Position numbers and translations under genes: made by a program
NCBI RefSeq assembly: GCF_000003605.2
Contig: NW_003151254.1
Location: forward strand, 290,152 to 311,063
Source of the DNA: Saccoglossus kowalevskii
Lineage: Eukaryota > Hemichordata > Enteropneusta > Harrimaniidae
Reading direction: 5' to 3'
Length of the DNA: 20,912 bases
The notes under the pieces: generated by a model
What the model was told of the DNA's origin: nothing
The model's input: the letters and a program-made list of their open reading frames with translations, nothing else
The model's database searches: none
Shown: one piece after another, positions 1 to 10,955 of the stretch
How the letters are laid out: each line of letters starts with the position of its first letter
Numbering within the stretch: the first letter of the stretch is position 1

Positions 1-1447
1 AATTCTTTAGAAGGCAGCTGCAGTCTAATTAACCTTATACTCTTGTTCATACTGAATCATAAGCCATTTACTTTTCTAAATTTTGTGTATGAATACAATT
101 TAGCTACCTACTGTAAAACCATTTATTTTCCATGAAATTTAATTTCACTATTTTATGTTTATGGACATATTTACTGGTTTTAAGTTCACAAATGTCTATA
201 CTTATTTCACATGTTTATCATGTGAATTTTCATTTTGCAGATTATTCTTATACATAATTAGAACCTATTGAATTAATTATGTATTTATAGTGCATAGTTC
301 CTTGATTGGGCCTTCTGATCAAAATCTACCTCAGACCAGTGCCTACTATCTTCTACCTTATTTCTAGCTGTTTGTTAGAATGTCTGTAATTAGCATAAGC
401 AAATGTGGAAATAACTTACATCAGTTCAAGTATTTTTCACAGGACATGACTTACATACTTCATATATGTCCTTGATCAAATTGGTATTACCAAATTGATT
501 GTGAGCAGGGTTTCTTGTGTGCTCAAGGCCATTAAGTTACTGCTTTGTTGTTGGTTTCCATTGTGCGAAACTCAAAATGGAAGCCTTAATTGGGATGCTA
601 CTTTTCTTTTTGTGCGTTCATAACTTGTTTTACTAATACTCCCCTAAAAACCAGTCAAACAATTTAGATCAAACCCATCAAACTAGATAGTTAATCTTTG
701 CATATTAATAAGGTTAATTTGCATATATATAAGAATTTTGGTTTATTATCCCAATAACCAATCACTGGCTCGGAATTTGTTTTTATTCCAATAACCTTTC
801 ACTAAATTTAGATTACCGGTATTTAAACTGAGTGATCACTTTTTCAGCTGCATCCTGAGAATGTAATTCTAATTAAAATGTGTTTATCTAAAAGGCATAC
901 AGTAATGTGTGAAAATAGAATAAGAGTAGAATAAAATTTTAAACTGGTTTCCTAGTTTTGCGGCCAGACCTTGAGTTTGACTAATTATAAGAAGAGATAG
1001 AATAGAAGGTTGTCTAGTTTTGGTGCTAATGTGTGACTAGATTATATCTAAAATATCTATGTCATCAATCATCCCAATTTGTGTTTCATGATCTAGTTCA
1101 TTCATTATTTGATGATGGTGCCAGGCAATTTATTTTTATACATGGTACTGTCATAATGATATGATTGATGTTCATGATGTTTCTAATCCATCTGTCACAA
1201 GAATTATTTCAGCCAGAGAAAAATGTCAGTAATTATGTACATGTGTTAATTAATTTGTAACTGTTTTGATGATGTTTTTCACAATTTGTGGATCTCTTGA
1301 AATGTGAGTATACTGGGTACTTCCCAGTCCACTAGGAAATAGGTTATGAAATTAAAAATAAAACATAATTCAATTATTCCATTATTTAATAACAATTTTC
1401 ATGTTTATACTTTTCATAATTTATTTATCTATTTATTGATTGCTCAG
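1..1447. other. AT-rich unique sequence, no gene seen
   Basis: This stretch has frequent stops in all frames and no convincing exon. The only recognisable element is a TACTGTAAAACC-type repeat end near 109. It is probably intronic or intergenic DNA upstream of the possible exon that starts near 1448. Confidence 0.6.
109..260 (+). mobile_element. Remnant of a TACTGTA-ended MITE (left end only)
   Basis: The sequence opens with TACTGTAAAACCATTTATTT and continues with TTTCACT-type motifs. It closely resembles the start of the fragment at 15734 and, more loosely, the ends of the complete elements at 4067, 16207 and 16446. No matching right inverted end (TACAGTA) is visible downstream, so it is a decayed or truncated copy. 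The right boundary is arbitrary. Confidence 0.4.
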
Positions 1448-1627
1448 ATCAGTGTTCAAAGTTTCCCATTTAACAATCTGGCAACCCTAGCTGGTAGAAA
1501 TCGGCTACTCTTAGCTTCACTTTGTGAAATGAATGCCTGGGTTAATAAATACATGTTTGGTGGTTTGGATGCGGATTTGAGTGAGCTATTGCCTAGAAGG
1601 CTGGAGTCCATTGCCTTCCAGATGTAA
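1448..1627 (+). CDS. Possible terminal coding exon of an unidentified protein
   Basis: After an acceptor-like TTGCTCAG ending at 1447 there is an open frame of 59 codons ending in TAA at 1625-1627. Its composition differs from the surrounding AT-rich DNA: it is mixed hydrophobic and charged, with segments such as AGRNRLLLASLCEMNAWVN and a C-terminal LPRRLESIAFQM. The frame is open upstream to 1346, but the upstream part is low-complexity and F/I/N-rich, so I start the exon at the AG. An alternative acceptor is the AAAG at 1461. A GT after 1622 (GTAATC) could instead be a donor, making this an internal exon. An AATAAA lies 26 bases after the stop, which favours a last exon with a very short 3' UTR. 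I do not recognise the family, and the rest of the gene would lie left of the window. Confidence 0.35.
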   Translation: MSVQSFPFNNLATLAGRNRLLLASLCEMNAWVNKYMFGGLDADLSELLPRRLESIAFQM

Positions 1628-1653
1628 TCACTGGACCATATCTCAAGATCTCA

Positions 1654-1659
1654 AATAAA
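1654..1659 (+). terminator. Candidate polyadenylation signal AATAAA
   Basis: A canonical AATAAA lies shortly after the stop codon of the possible exon at 1448-1627, followed by a GAGATAAAAAC and T/G-containing tract. AATAAA is common by chance in such AT-rich DNA, so its support is mainly its position. Confidence 0.3.
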
Positions 1660-1984
1660 TATATGAGATAAAAACAATGTTACCCACGGTAATGTAGTTC
1701 CTGCAAAAAAAAGAAAAGAAAGAAATTGTATCATACTTTTAGCACTTATCTTAAAGTGTCTGACATATCACTCACCGTTGATGCTGAATTTAAAAAAAAA
1801 ACATATGCAGAAATGATGGAAGTGTGTAAATGGCCAAACTAAATCATATTAGTATACAATAAATTTGGATCAATAATATGAGGTTATTACGAGGATACTC
1901 AAAGTATGCACGAAGACAGTACAGCGACAGTATCAACCGGCGTGCAGTGGAGGTTGATGCGTCTATGTACTGTCTTAGTGAGTT

Positions 1985-2086
1985 ACAAAGAAACTAGTAA
2001 ACAGGTACTGTTTGAAACAAAGAAAGTGTACTTTCCCAATAAACAAGCATTGTTGAGAACAAAGAAACTAGTAAAACAGGTACTGT
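1985..2086 (+). repeat. Two-copy direct repeat, period 74 bp
   Basis: The string ACAAAGAAACTAGTAAACAG followed by GTACTGT occurs at 1985 and again at 2059 with one extra A. The intervening DNA shares further pieces such as GTACTTTCC and AGTAAA, suggesting a local tandem duplication of about 74 bp. The 61-codon open frame across it (1906-2091) is most simply a by-product of the duplication. Confidence 0.6.
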
Positions 2087-3630
2087 CATAGTACTTTCCT
2101 AGTAAATGCTGAACGAAAACCATTTGCAAAGGTTATCAGACTGTTAGGGTAATAGCAACGAACCAAAAATTAGTATTACTCAATTATAAGTGCATGTACT
2201 AATCTAGTTCAGTGCATACTAAGGATACACATTTGAATGTGCAATTTGGAGAATTAATACCGGGAGTACTGATAAATATTTCTGATTTTGTGGTGAATCT
2301 GTTTTAAATAAGTAATTTCATTGTAAACGCAGGTAAATGAACTATTAATATAGGCATGTTGACTCATAGAATATATTCAAGTTTATTCATTTTACAGTTT
2401 ACTTGTGAATGAACATGAACACTTTAAATCTTCATGTACCTTTTGTTCTTCTTTTTTCCCGCCGGCTATAAATTGTTTGCAGCTTGATGTTTCTTATTTT
2501 CCTTACATTCTCCATTTAATTTTATTGCCGATTCGATTCGGATTACTATCAGTATAATTCCAGTTTGGCCTTGAACGATAGTGTATCAAGGTCATTGTCA
2601 TGTACTCAGTGTATGATTTACACTGTGGGTAAAAACTACCCATTCAGATTCAGGTTCATTTACGTTTTACCATTATCTTGTACTTCTTCATTTAAACTTG
2701 TGACCTTGGGAGAACTTGAAAGATAAAAACAACCAATCATGTTCGTTTTTGGTTATGACATTAAATTTGTAGGTTGTTGTAACCTCAGAAAATTATACTC
2801 AAAGAAACATTGCTCCTCGCTATCATGGTTGTCATGGTAACAAGTATCAAGAATACTCTTTGAAGCACACTCAAATGTAATGTTGAAGCAGAAAGACGAA
2901 TTTAACGTAAATCAGGGAGTGACCAATTATAAATTGTTTATTGTTTTAGCTGTCTTTCAATGTTAGTTTAGTTATCTACTGGGGGTAATTCCATTTTTTT
3001 TTCAGATAATTCTTCTGAAATCTAGAAGTTATGTTTGTTTCATTAGGGAGATAATCCCCAGGGATTAAATAGTAAGCTTTTTGATAAACCATATAGCCGT
3101 TTATTTTTCATCAATGGATCAATGATTTAAAACTTGAAGGTCCTGCTTGTTATATCCTACATTCTTTAACCCCACCTGCAGCAAATTCACGCAAATAATT
3201 TAGTGTGCCATTTGAATTATTTAATTTCATTTTCCTAGCAATACAACAATGACACTGTTCATTCAGCTCGATAATATTAATCACTATAATGACATTTTAT
3301 TGCAGCATAAAGAGCCTCCTGGGCTGATACTCATTACAGATTAGATATGCAAATATTCAATATGTGACTATGCATCTATCATTTTCAATTATGAATTTCT
3401 CTCTTTGTCATAGTCAACTTTTGTCATTTTTCAATTAAATTTGTGCATATTTAACCAAAATTTTCTGTCAAGCGGGAGGGCCGTTGATTCAAATTTTGTC
3501 TGTTGGCTCTAAAATTTGGGTTCATTTCCAGAAATATTGAAGAATATAAGAAAAAAGTTCAGATACATTTGGGTGAAAAAGTCTGGTGGTGGAAAAGTTA
3601 ATAGATATGTTAATTTATAGATCATTCAAA

Positions 3631-3638
3631 TGACGTCA
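3631..3638. promoter_or_regulatory. Palindromic CRE-type site TGACGTCA
   Basis: This is an exact match to the full cAMP-response-element octamer bound by CREB/ATF bZIP dimers. It is isolated: there is no CpG-rich patch or exon nearby, so function is uncertain. Confidence 0.25.
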
Positions 3639-4009
3639 ATTTTCAATTTTTACTCAAAAAATTGGAGTATTTTTGTCCCAATGTTCTGAAAGAAAGAGCA
3701 GACTATAAATGGAACTATTTTGTGAATGTGTGATATAGAAAAGAGGGAACTGATGGTGAAAAGGTTAAAGTAAAGGTGACTCATATTAGTCAGAAAATAA
3801 TTAATGGAAATGTTGGATTCAGACAAATAAGGAAACAAAATCTAAACTTGCAATGTATTTAGAACTGTTGTTTGATGTAGTTTAAATTGTTTAGGCAATG
3901 AAGTTCATTGTGATTCAACAAATCAATGAAAAAACCATAGCAACAAATTATAAACACAGTTGAGGTTGAAATTATTATTATCGTCATGTTGTTCTAGTTG
4001 TATGTTCTA

Positions 4010-4060
4010 TAATAATTTATTTATTTATTTGTTTGTTTGTTTATTTATCTACTTACTTAT
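4010..4060 (+). repeat. Imperfect TTTA/TTTG tetranucleotide tract
   Basis: Runs of TTTA and TTTG followed by TTATTTATC and CTTACTTA form a short interrupted microsatellite. It directly abuts the left end of the MITE that begins at 4067. Confidence 0.75.
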
Positions 4061-4066
4061 TTCATG

Positions 4067-4278
4067 TACTGTAGAATACTTTATTTTCGCTTGGAATTTA
4101 TTTTCGCTATTTTCGCTGAAGGGATGATTCCGTGAAAATAAAATCCAGCGAATATACTTTTTTTCCTATATTTCACATTAAACTCATCAAAAATCAGTGA
4201 AAATAAATTCCATACAAAACGCCCAAAAAGCCTTTTCAGCGATAATTAATTCCAGCGAAAATAAAGTATTCCACAGTA
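4067..4278 (+). mobile_element. 212-bp TA-flanked MITE, copy 1
   Basis: The left end reads TACTGTAGAATACTTTATTT and the right end is its near-complement, finishing AAAGTATTCCACAGTA. Inverted terminal repeats of about 33 bp continue imperfectly to around 55 bp (TTTTCGCTG...GAAGG against CCTTTTCAGCG). The outermost TA on each side fits a TA target duplication, as made by Tc1/mariner-type transposases. There is no coding capacity, so mobility would need a transposase supplied elsewhere. A second copy at 16446-16657 has the same length and orientation and differs at only 6 positions by my alignment. Confidence 0.85.
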
Positions 4279-4708
4279 TGTTGTGTTGAATAGTGGCTAT
4301 TTAAATGCCTGTAAAACACATTTCTAAATCTCACTGAGAGCACTTTGTGTTGAACTTAAAGTTTTATAAAACTCTGATTCTCTCGTCAAGTTCTAAAATT
4401 CAATTATCATTTTGAAGTAGTAAATGTCATAGTCACTGACTTAGCGCTACAACATTCCAATCTTGTTTCTCTTTAATGTCGTATATGAATTCAATTTCGC
4501 TTGTATACCAATTAATATAGCTAAACTTAATAAAATGACAGATTGGATGTGAATGACTCATGCATATAGTTCCTCAGTAAAGTGCAATCTGAAAGAATGC
4601 ACAGTAGAAGTCCTTTCTTAAGGATATACATATGGTTAAACCCATTTTACACTTTTTACAAAGTTACATGTATCCCTTCATATTTGAAACCCTGAAAAAA
4701 TACTTTGG
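4279..4708. other. Unique AT-rich spacer between two MITEs
   Basis: No open frame, RNA gene or repeat was recognised here. Confidence 0.5.
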
Positions 4709-4868
4709 TAGCATATTTGCTCTATTAGTAGCACATGTGCTTACCTAATAACATAGGTGCTTTTATGGTCATAATAATATTTTTATGAATCAGTAAACAA
4801 CAAATGTGATTTTTGGTTTATATGTGCTTTTACTGGAGATGAGCATTTATAATAGAGCAAATACAGTA
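4709..4868 (+). mobile_element. 160-bp TA-flanked MITE of a second type
   Basis: The left end reads TAGCATATTTGCTCTATTA and the right end TAATAGAGCAAATACAGTA. The inner 14 bases (TATTTGCTCTATTA) are exactly complementary and the outer three of each repeat differ. TA lies at both borders, consistent with a TA target duplication. The interior is AT-rich and non-coding. The terminal CTGTA of the right end matches the 212-bp family, so it may be a distant relative. Confidence 0.65.
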
Positions 4869-7499
4869 TCCAAACTTCTTGGATTTTGATATAGGGCCTT
4901 GGAAAAATATATTTCAAAGGTCTATTTTTTTTTTTGATAAATTTTCAATTCAAAATGGCCGCCAGTTGTTAAATATAAGCATTCTATAATGCCCTCTGAA
5001 TTTAATTTTATTTGTTTCTTAATTTTTGCTAGTTAATATCAACACACATTCATTTACTATTTTGTGAAAGTAGAAGTTCACACAAAAAGCTTGGTCAGTT
5101 TTTCTATTTAGTTGCATGTACATGATCTGTTTAGATCAACTTGTTTATCTTAACAATTATTAATGTGTTGGAAGTTAATTACGAGAATGTCTGATTATCA
5201 CAAATGAAAAATACTCCCAAAGTGAGATCGCATGTATGTTTGAATTAAAATATTGTGTTTAATAAAGTTTGCTAGAAATGATTAGATTAGGAAGTTAATC
5301 GCTCCCAGAACTCAAAAGCTGTTACTTTTGTATGTAAATATAATACTGCAGTTTCCATGGAAATGACAAAATGTCCCTGATTATCACTGTATATTATGCC
5401 CGTGCAAAGTCACTCGTCACTGTAATATCCAAAATGAATTCTGCTGTGATTCAGAGTTGTACACTGAGATACTAATGAAATTCATCTTGTTTCACCAATG
5501 ACAGCTGGATTTGAAATATTAGTTTATTTAGTTTGAGGCAAGGATTTTATAAGATACACCAAGCTCAGAGCTAGAGGATGTGAATTGGTGATTCATGTAA
5601 CGTTTCGTTGTTAATTTTTTTCAGTCTATTTATTCATGTGCTTTATTCAACCCTTTCTGCGTACAATCGATTTTTCTTGTACTTTTAAGGATAACTTGCA
5701 CATTATGTCATATTTTTCTTTCAAAATACGTACTTAATATATATATCTAAAAAAGTAACACATTATCATATATTTGTGAATAGTGAATATATCTATTTCC
5801 GTGGTAACTGTCAGTCATACATACATTATGATTTATTCATAATTGTAACTACACAAATTTACGTCATTGCAGAGAACTGACTGTGACATGTTTATAACTG
5901 CCAGTATTTTACAGCCAGTATCTTATTTCTTTCAGTTTATGACATCACTATATTCCGCACCATTCTGAATAATAGTTTGTCTTTAGCAATAAATTTTGTC
6001 TTTTGTCTTCTGAGAAGTGAGGTTTTGATTAATTGCAATATTTTTGGTATGTAAAATTTAGTTTTATTTAATAGCAAAAAATAGAACTTGAAAGTTTGAC
6101 TGCCATAATACTTATGCATTGTATATTATATTATGCCCATTTTAGGATATTGTGTTGTCATTTTAATGAAATAGTTAGAATGTAACTCAACAAAATAGCC
6201 ATATTGATGTGTTTGAATGTGTGACACAGACACCTTCATTTTTTAATTGTGTCACAATTCCCTATTGTTACATCAGATGTGCATACATTAAGCAACAGTG
6301 TGGCTTACATTGATGTAAATCTCATCGCTGATATTAGCCAATTAGTTAAATCGTATAACAAATTTTATTGCTGGCATTTCATGGCTTCATATCTGTTATC
6401 TTCATGAATCTGTTACCTTTTAGTTATGTTACTAACAAATTTCAATTTGATATTGATGTATCAGCGTAGATTGAACGATTATGCACATATGCACAAAATT
6501 CAGGTTGGACAAAAAACTATAAAACAGGTAGCAGCAGCACAGATTATTAACACATACTTAGGGGGTCTCATAATTAGGACATTTTGTCATAATGACAACT
6601 AGTGTCATTTCTAATTATTTGTCATATTTTGGGTGTAAAAGAGTAAATTTAACTAAAGACACTTCCATAGGCCCTTTGTCTGAAATAATTGAACAAAATT
6701 AGGCAAAATTTGGCTAAAATAGTAGCAAATTGCTGATGTCCTAGCTGGGAGCAGCTGAATTACCGGTAATGCATAAATAGATTGTATTAAGAAAATCTCC
6801 CATGAATTGGAGAAGTCGCATGAAGTGAGATGATCCAAATATTGCAATAGAAATGTACAATCCCCAAAATGGTAATGTAAATGAGTGATTCTGTGCATGA
6901 ACAGGTAATAGCGACTAACTTGGGCTGTTTTTGCTTCTGTCCTTGCGTTTTCGTAAAGTGTGTACATGCATTTGCATTTTTGAACATAATCTTGAGCTCT
7001 TCTGTTTACACAGTCACCTACGAGTGGACTGACTATGTTAGTACATGCACAGGTAATGGAACATGTTTACACATCAACTTCAAACCTATTCATTGTGAAA
7101 CAGTTTTGATCAGCCTTGAGTCATTTTTGAAGTTAAGCAGATAGGTACACAGTTCCAGAAACAAATTAACAATAATACATACAGCATACACCATACAGCA
7201 CCCACCGATGGTGCAGTTGTGTAATAAAGTTATTATTATTATTGTTAATGTTAACATAATAATAAAATTTTTACAAATACGCAGATGTGCAGTACGATAC
7301 CAGTAAACATTTTTGATAATCTTATATATCAATATGATGTACTTGTAAATGAGTTGGTTCCCTTGTATAAATGTAGAAAATAATCTCATGCACACTCTCA
7401 TTCTAGGCAGTAAAATATTTTTCATCATAATTGAAACTCCACTAATGCAATGCAGAGTGCATTCAAATTTTATGCAAAACAAAAATTAGATCATAGTCC
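4869..7499. other. Unique AT-rich sequence, no supported gene
   Basis: Short open frames occur on both strands (for example 6881-7144 plus and 7090-7482 minus), but they are cysteine-, isoleucine- or phenylalanine-rich, have no splice framing and overlap each other, so I treat them as chance. A CAAAATGGCCGCCAG string at 4951 resembles the core of the decayed repeat at 7500-7990. A short ATT-rich microsatellite-like patch lies at about 7222-7266. Confidence 0.55.
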
Positions 7500-7990
7500 A
7501 AAATGGGGACTTATTTTCTAGTCCCTGTGTGTTTGTCCTTGTGTCCAAAAGTGTATCTCGGTCACCCCTAGACCAATTCTCTTCAAACCTTACACATACT
7601 TAATATCATATCTGATTCTTATGCACATGCAATGATTTCGTCAAGGATGACCGACTGGCAACCATTTTTGTTGCAACAATACACTAAAATTAGGTATTTT
7701 GACACTTTCAGAACCAGATCATGGGCATGTGTTGGTCGATTAACTACAAGCTTGGTGAAAGGATTAACCATTGTGGGTAGTTAGTGCATGCCATTTTGAT
7801 TTGTAATTTTGACTCAAAATGGCTGACTGGTGACCAATTTGTAGGTGACAAATTATATTTTAGACATATACCTATATACCTTGTTCATGCTTTGAGCAAT
7901 TCACTATAAACAGTACAGTACATCAGAGCATGTATACATTAAATTGTCAGCTGATAAAAATGGCTGATTGCTGACAATTTTAGTTGTTAA
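7500..7990 (+). repeat. Decayed repeat units with an AAAATGGCTGA core
   Basis: Three related cores recur: GGATGACCGACTGGCAACC near 7644, CAAAATGGCTGACTGG at 7814 and AAAAATGGCTGATTGC near 7956, each followed by TTTTAG- or TTTGTAG-type sequence. Spacing is about 172 and 142 bp, so these may be two to three degenerate tandem copies of one 140-170 bp unit. At its left edge a small hairpin (GGGACT at 7506, AGTCCC at 7520) is present. Similar AAAATGGC(T/C)G strings are dispersed in mollusc genomes as I recall. Confidence 0.4.
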
Positions 7991-9349
7991 AAAATCTATC
8001 ACATCATTCAGGTACGGCAACATCATATTTTTTTTGCATATGTGCGATTCTTGAAGCTATAAAATAGTGTGAAAAAATGTTCATTATGTGCAAGACTAGG
8101 ACCTAAATTATATTTTCAAGATTGAACACAAATACAGTATGTGCTTTGGTCATTTTATGAATCACAATAATTATGAATATTGGAAACTTTATACTAATAA
8201 TGTGTGCTATGCTGTTGGCATTTGTTTTCTGCTATGAACATATTCATTGTCACATGCAACACGTGCATGTATCTCCATAGTGAAATATACCATGAGATAC
8301 AGATTTTCACTCACTGTTATATTCTACATATCACACATCAAAACTGCTACACTACTCATATCATAACAACAGAATTCTATATACTTATAGTCTTTAACAT
8401 TAAGTATACAATAAGGACTGTGCATTGCAAAAAACTTGTTTTATATTCATTATATTGCATCGCATGGGACCCATATTGAACTCTGCATGATCACAGTGGC
8501 ATTTGAAAAGACCGTTAACACAAGATTCACCAAATAAAGTCATCACCATGACACTTAGAAAATTGCCATTCAGATTTAATTGCTTTGGATATATAAACCA
8601 GTGAAGATTCCCAAATAGCATAATTTAAATAGACCATTTTAGGTTCATTGCGAGATCTCGCATTATATGTGAAATTAAAACGTAAAAACAGCACAAACAA
8701 AGGCCATAATGTCGTAGTGACATCAAAACATCATCCAGAATTCGCCAAACGCGAAAGTATTTTTTGGGTATTTCCACGCTTAGTAATATGTGCTACGCAA
8801 ATTTGACGTTGGTCTCATTGCAGTATCCCCCAATTCAATGATCGGCATTACAAAATTGAGCGCCCCAAAAAATATCAAAATTCAAAATTAAATTGTTCCA
8901 CAGTACATTACAGGAGATCCCCCCCTCCCGTGAACAGATTATCACCTATTGCTTCAAATCACATATGCTTGTAATTGTCAAGGACACATACATTACCCAA
9001 ATGTAGAAAAAATGATTATGTATGACTGGATATATATGTAAAGCAATATATACTGTAAACCATATATACTGTATACTGATTTTAAGGCATTCCTGAAGAT
9101 AACTGATACTCCATGTTGCAGGATTCCAGAGAAATTTTACTGCTACATAACGCTTTGTCCTGACTTACAAAAATCTATCTCATGCAATTGAAGCGGTTAG
9201 CAACCAAAGATACTAGCAGCCAAATTATATATTATCTGGTTGAAGAAAGATATAAAATGTGTTATTCTCTCTTTTTTGAGAAAAAACAAAACAATTACCA
9301 GTACATGTGATTTCAGTTTGCAGATGTTTATGTATCCTTGATGAGGGTG
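7991..9349. other. Unique sequence, including a slightly CpG-richer patch
   Basis: No gene is supported. Around 8640-8880 the DNA is less AT-rich and contains CGAGATCTCG, CGCCAAACGCG and CCACGC. It has no long open frame, and its right side ends in TTCCACAGTA (about 8895), the same string that ends the 212-bp MITEs. It may be an old repeat lacking a recognisable left end. Confidence 0.4.
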
Positions 9350-9371
9350 TGACCTCATAGGTCAATGACCT
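9350..9371. promoter_or_regulatory. Cluster of three nuclear-receptor half-sites
   Basis: Reading left to right there is TGACCT (9350-9355), three spacer bases, AGGTCA (9359-9364), one base, then TGACCT (9366-9371). The last two form a perfect inverted repeat with one-base spacing (IR1), the arrangement used by some RXR heterodimers. The first two form an everted pair with three-base spacing. The cluster sits about 310 bp left of the minisatellite. Function is inferred from motif matches only. Confidence 0.35.
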
Positions 9372-9678
9372 TATGGTTTTAGACCTCCAGTGGCTATTTT
9401 TGTGAACTCCATAGTTATCAAAGCTTGAAGGACAATGTGGAGAGATTATAACCCTCTGAATTGTCACATCAGATTACAAAATGAATGCTATTTACTGGTA
9501 CCATACATTTGTACTCAGGTGAAACCAAGTCATATCAAATGAACTATTTTGTAAACACTGTGATAACAACCTTGTGGAAGATGAAATTTTCTGATGGAAT
9601 GTTCATAATACATATTTTACGCCAAGACCTACTTTCCCAAATTAACATTACATATGCAATTGTGTGGTGTAAAGGAGC
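9372..9678. other. Left flank of the minisatellite
   Basis: This is unique sequence with an open frame (from 9485) that runs into the array and owes its length to it. A GTGTGGTGTAAA string near 9662 may be a badly decayed outermost repeat unit. Confidence 0.4.
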
Positions 9679-9770
9679 TGTGTTTTTAAAATTACCATAC
9701 AAACTCACAAGTGTTGGTGTTTACAATTACCATACAAATCACAAATGTTGGTGTTTACAATTACCATACA

Positions 9771-10120
9771 AATCACAAATGTTGGTGTTTACAATTACCA
9801 TACAAACACACTAGTGTCCGTGTTTAAAATTACCATACAAAAACTCAATTATTGGTGTTTACAATCACCATATAAACACTCAAATGTTGGTGTTTTACAA
9901 TTACCATACAAATCACAAGTGTTGGTGTTTACAATTACCATACAAATCACAAATGTTGGTGTTTACAATCACCATACAAACACACTAGTGTCTGTGTTTA
10001 AAATTACCATACAAAAACTCAATTATTGGTGTTTACAATCACCATACAAACACTCAAATGTTGGTGTTTACAATTACCATACAAATCATAAGTGTTGGTG
10101 TTTACAATCGACATACAAAC
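9771..10120 (+). repeat. Higher-order repeat of about 174 bp at the array's left edge
   Basis: A run of five differing units, marked by AATCACAAATGTTGG, CACACTAGTGTC, AACTCAATTATTGG and ACACTCAAATGTTGG, starts at 9771. It recurs in the same order from 9945, an offset of 174 bp with a few substitutions. Parts of the same order reappear up to about 10440. Confidence 0.75.
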
Positions 10121-10792
10121 ACACTAGTGTCTGTGTTTAAAATTACCATACAAACACAGAAGTGTTGGTGTTTACAATCACCATACAAACACTCAAATGT
10201 TGGTGTTTTACAATTACCATACAAATCACAAGTGTTGGTGTTTACAATCACCATACAAACACACTAGTGTCTGTGTTTACAATTACCATACAAACACTCA
10301 AATGTTGGTGTTTACAACCACCATACAAACACTCGAATGTTGGTGTTTACAATCACCATACAAACACACTAGTGTCCGTGTTTACAATTACCATACAAAC
10401 ACTCAAATGTTGGTGTTTACAATCGACATACAAACACACTAGTGTTGTTGTTTACAATTACCATACAAACGCAAAAGTGGTGGTGTTTACAATCAACATA
10501 CAAACACACAAGTGTCTGTGTTTACAATTACCATACAAACACAAAATTGGTGGTGTTTACAATTACCATACAAACACACAAGTTTCTGTGTTTACAATCA
10601 CCATACAAATCACAAGTGTCTGTGTTTACAATCACCATACAAACACACAAAGTGTCTGTGTTTACAATCACCATACAAACACACAAGTGTCTGTGTTTAC
10701 AATCACCATACAAAAACAAAAGTGTTGATGTTTACAATTACCACATCAACACAAAAGTGGTGATGTTTATCATTACCATACAAACACAAAAG

Positions 10793-10955
10793 TGTCTGTG
10801 TTTACAGTTACCATATAAACACAAAAGTGTGGTGTTTACAGTCACCATACAAACACGAGTGTCTGTGTTTACAATTACCATACAAACACAAAAGTGGTGG
10901 TGTTTATAATCAACATACAAACACAAGTGTCTGTGTTTACAATTACCATACAAAC
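10793..10955 (+). repeat. Block duplicated at 12355-12517 inside the array
   Basis: A distinctive order of variant units (TTTACAGTTACC, a short AAAGTGTGGTG unit, CACGAGTGTC, then TTTATAATCAACATAC) occurs here and again 1,562 bp downstream. I count about two substitutions over roughly 160 bp. This shows block-wise copying on top of single-unit turnover. Confidence 0.8.

Larger units (their letters stand above)
1660..4009. other. Unique AT-rich sequence with isolated motifs
   Basis: No exon-like frame was found. The stretch contains the short direct repeat at 1985-2086, a TATA-like TATAAA at 2467-2472 after a small CG-rich step (CCCGCCGG), and one perfect palindromic CRE-type octamer at 3631-3638. 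None of these is tied to a visible gene. Confidence 0.5.

Noticed and set aside
1906..2091. 61-codon frame
   Set aside because: Its length comes from a 74-bp direct duplication; the K/V/L/S-rich content is not recognisable.
2440..2520. TATA-box promoter (TATAAA after CCCGCCGG)
   Set aside because: No credible exon or start context follows within the next few hundred bases; one hexamer in AT-rich DNA is weak.
6881..7482. Overlapping frames at 6881-7144 (plus) and 7090-7482 (minus)
   Set aside because: They overlap in opposite directions, are rich in C/I/F/T/L as random AT-rich translation would be, and have no splice framing or recognised content.
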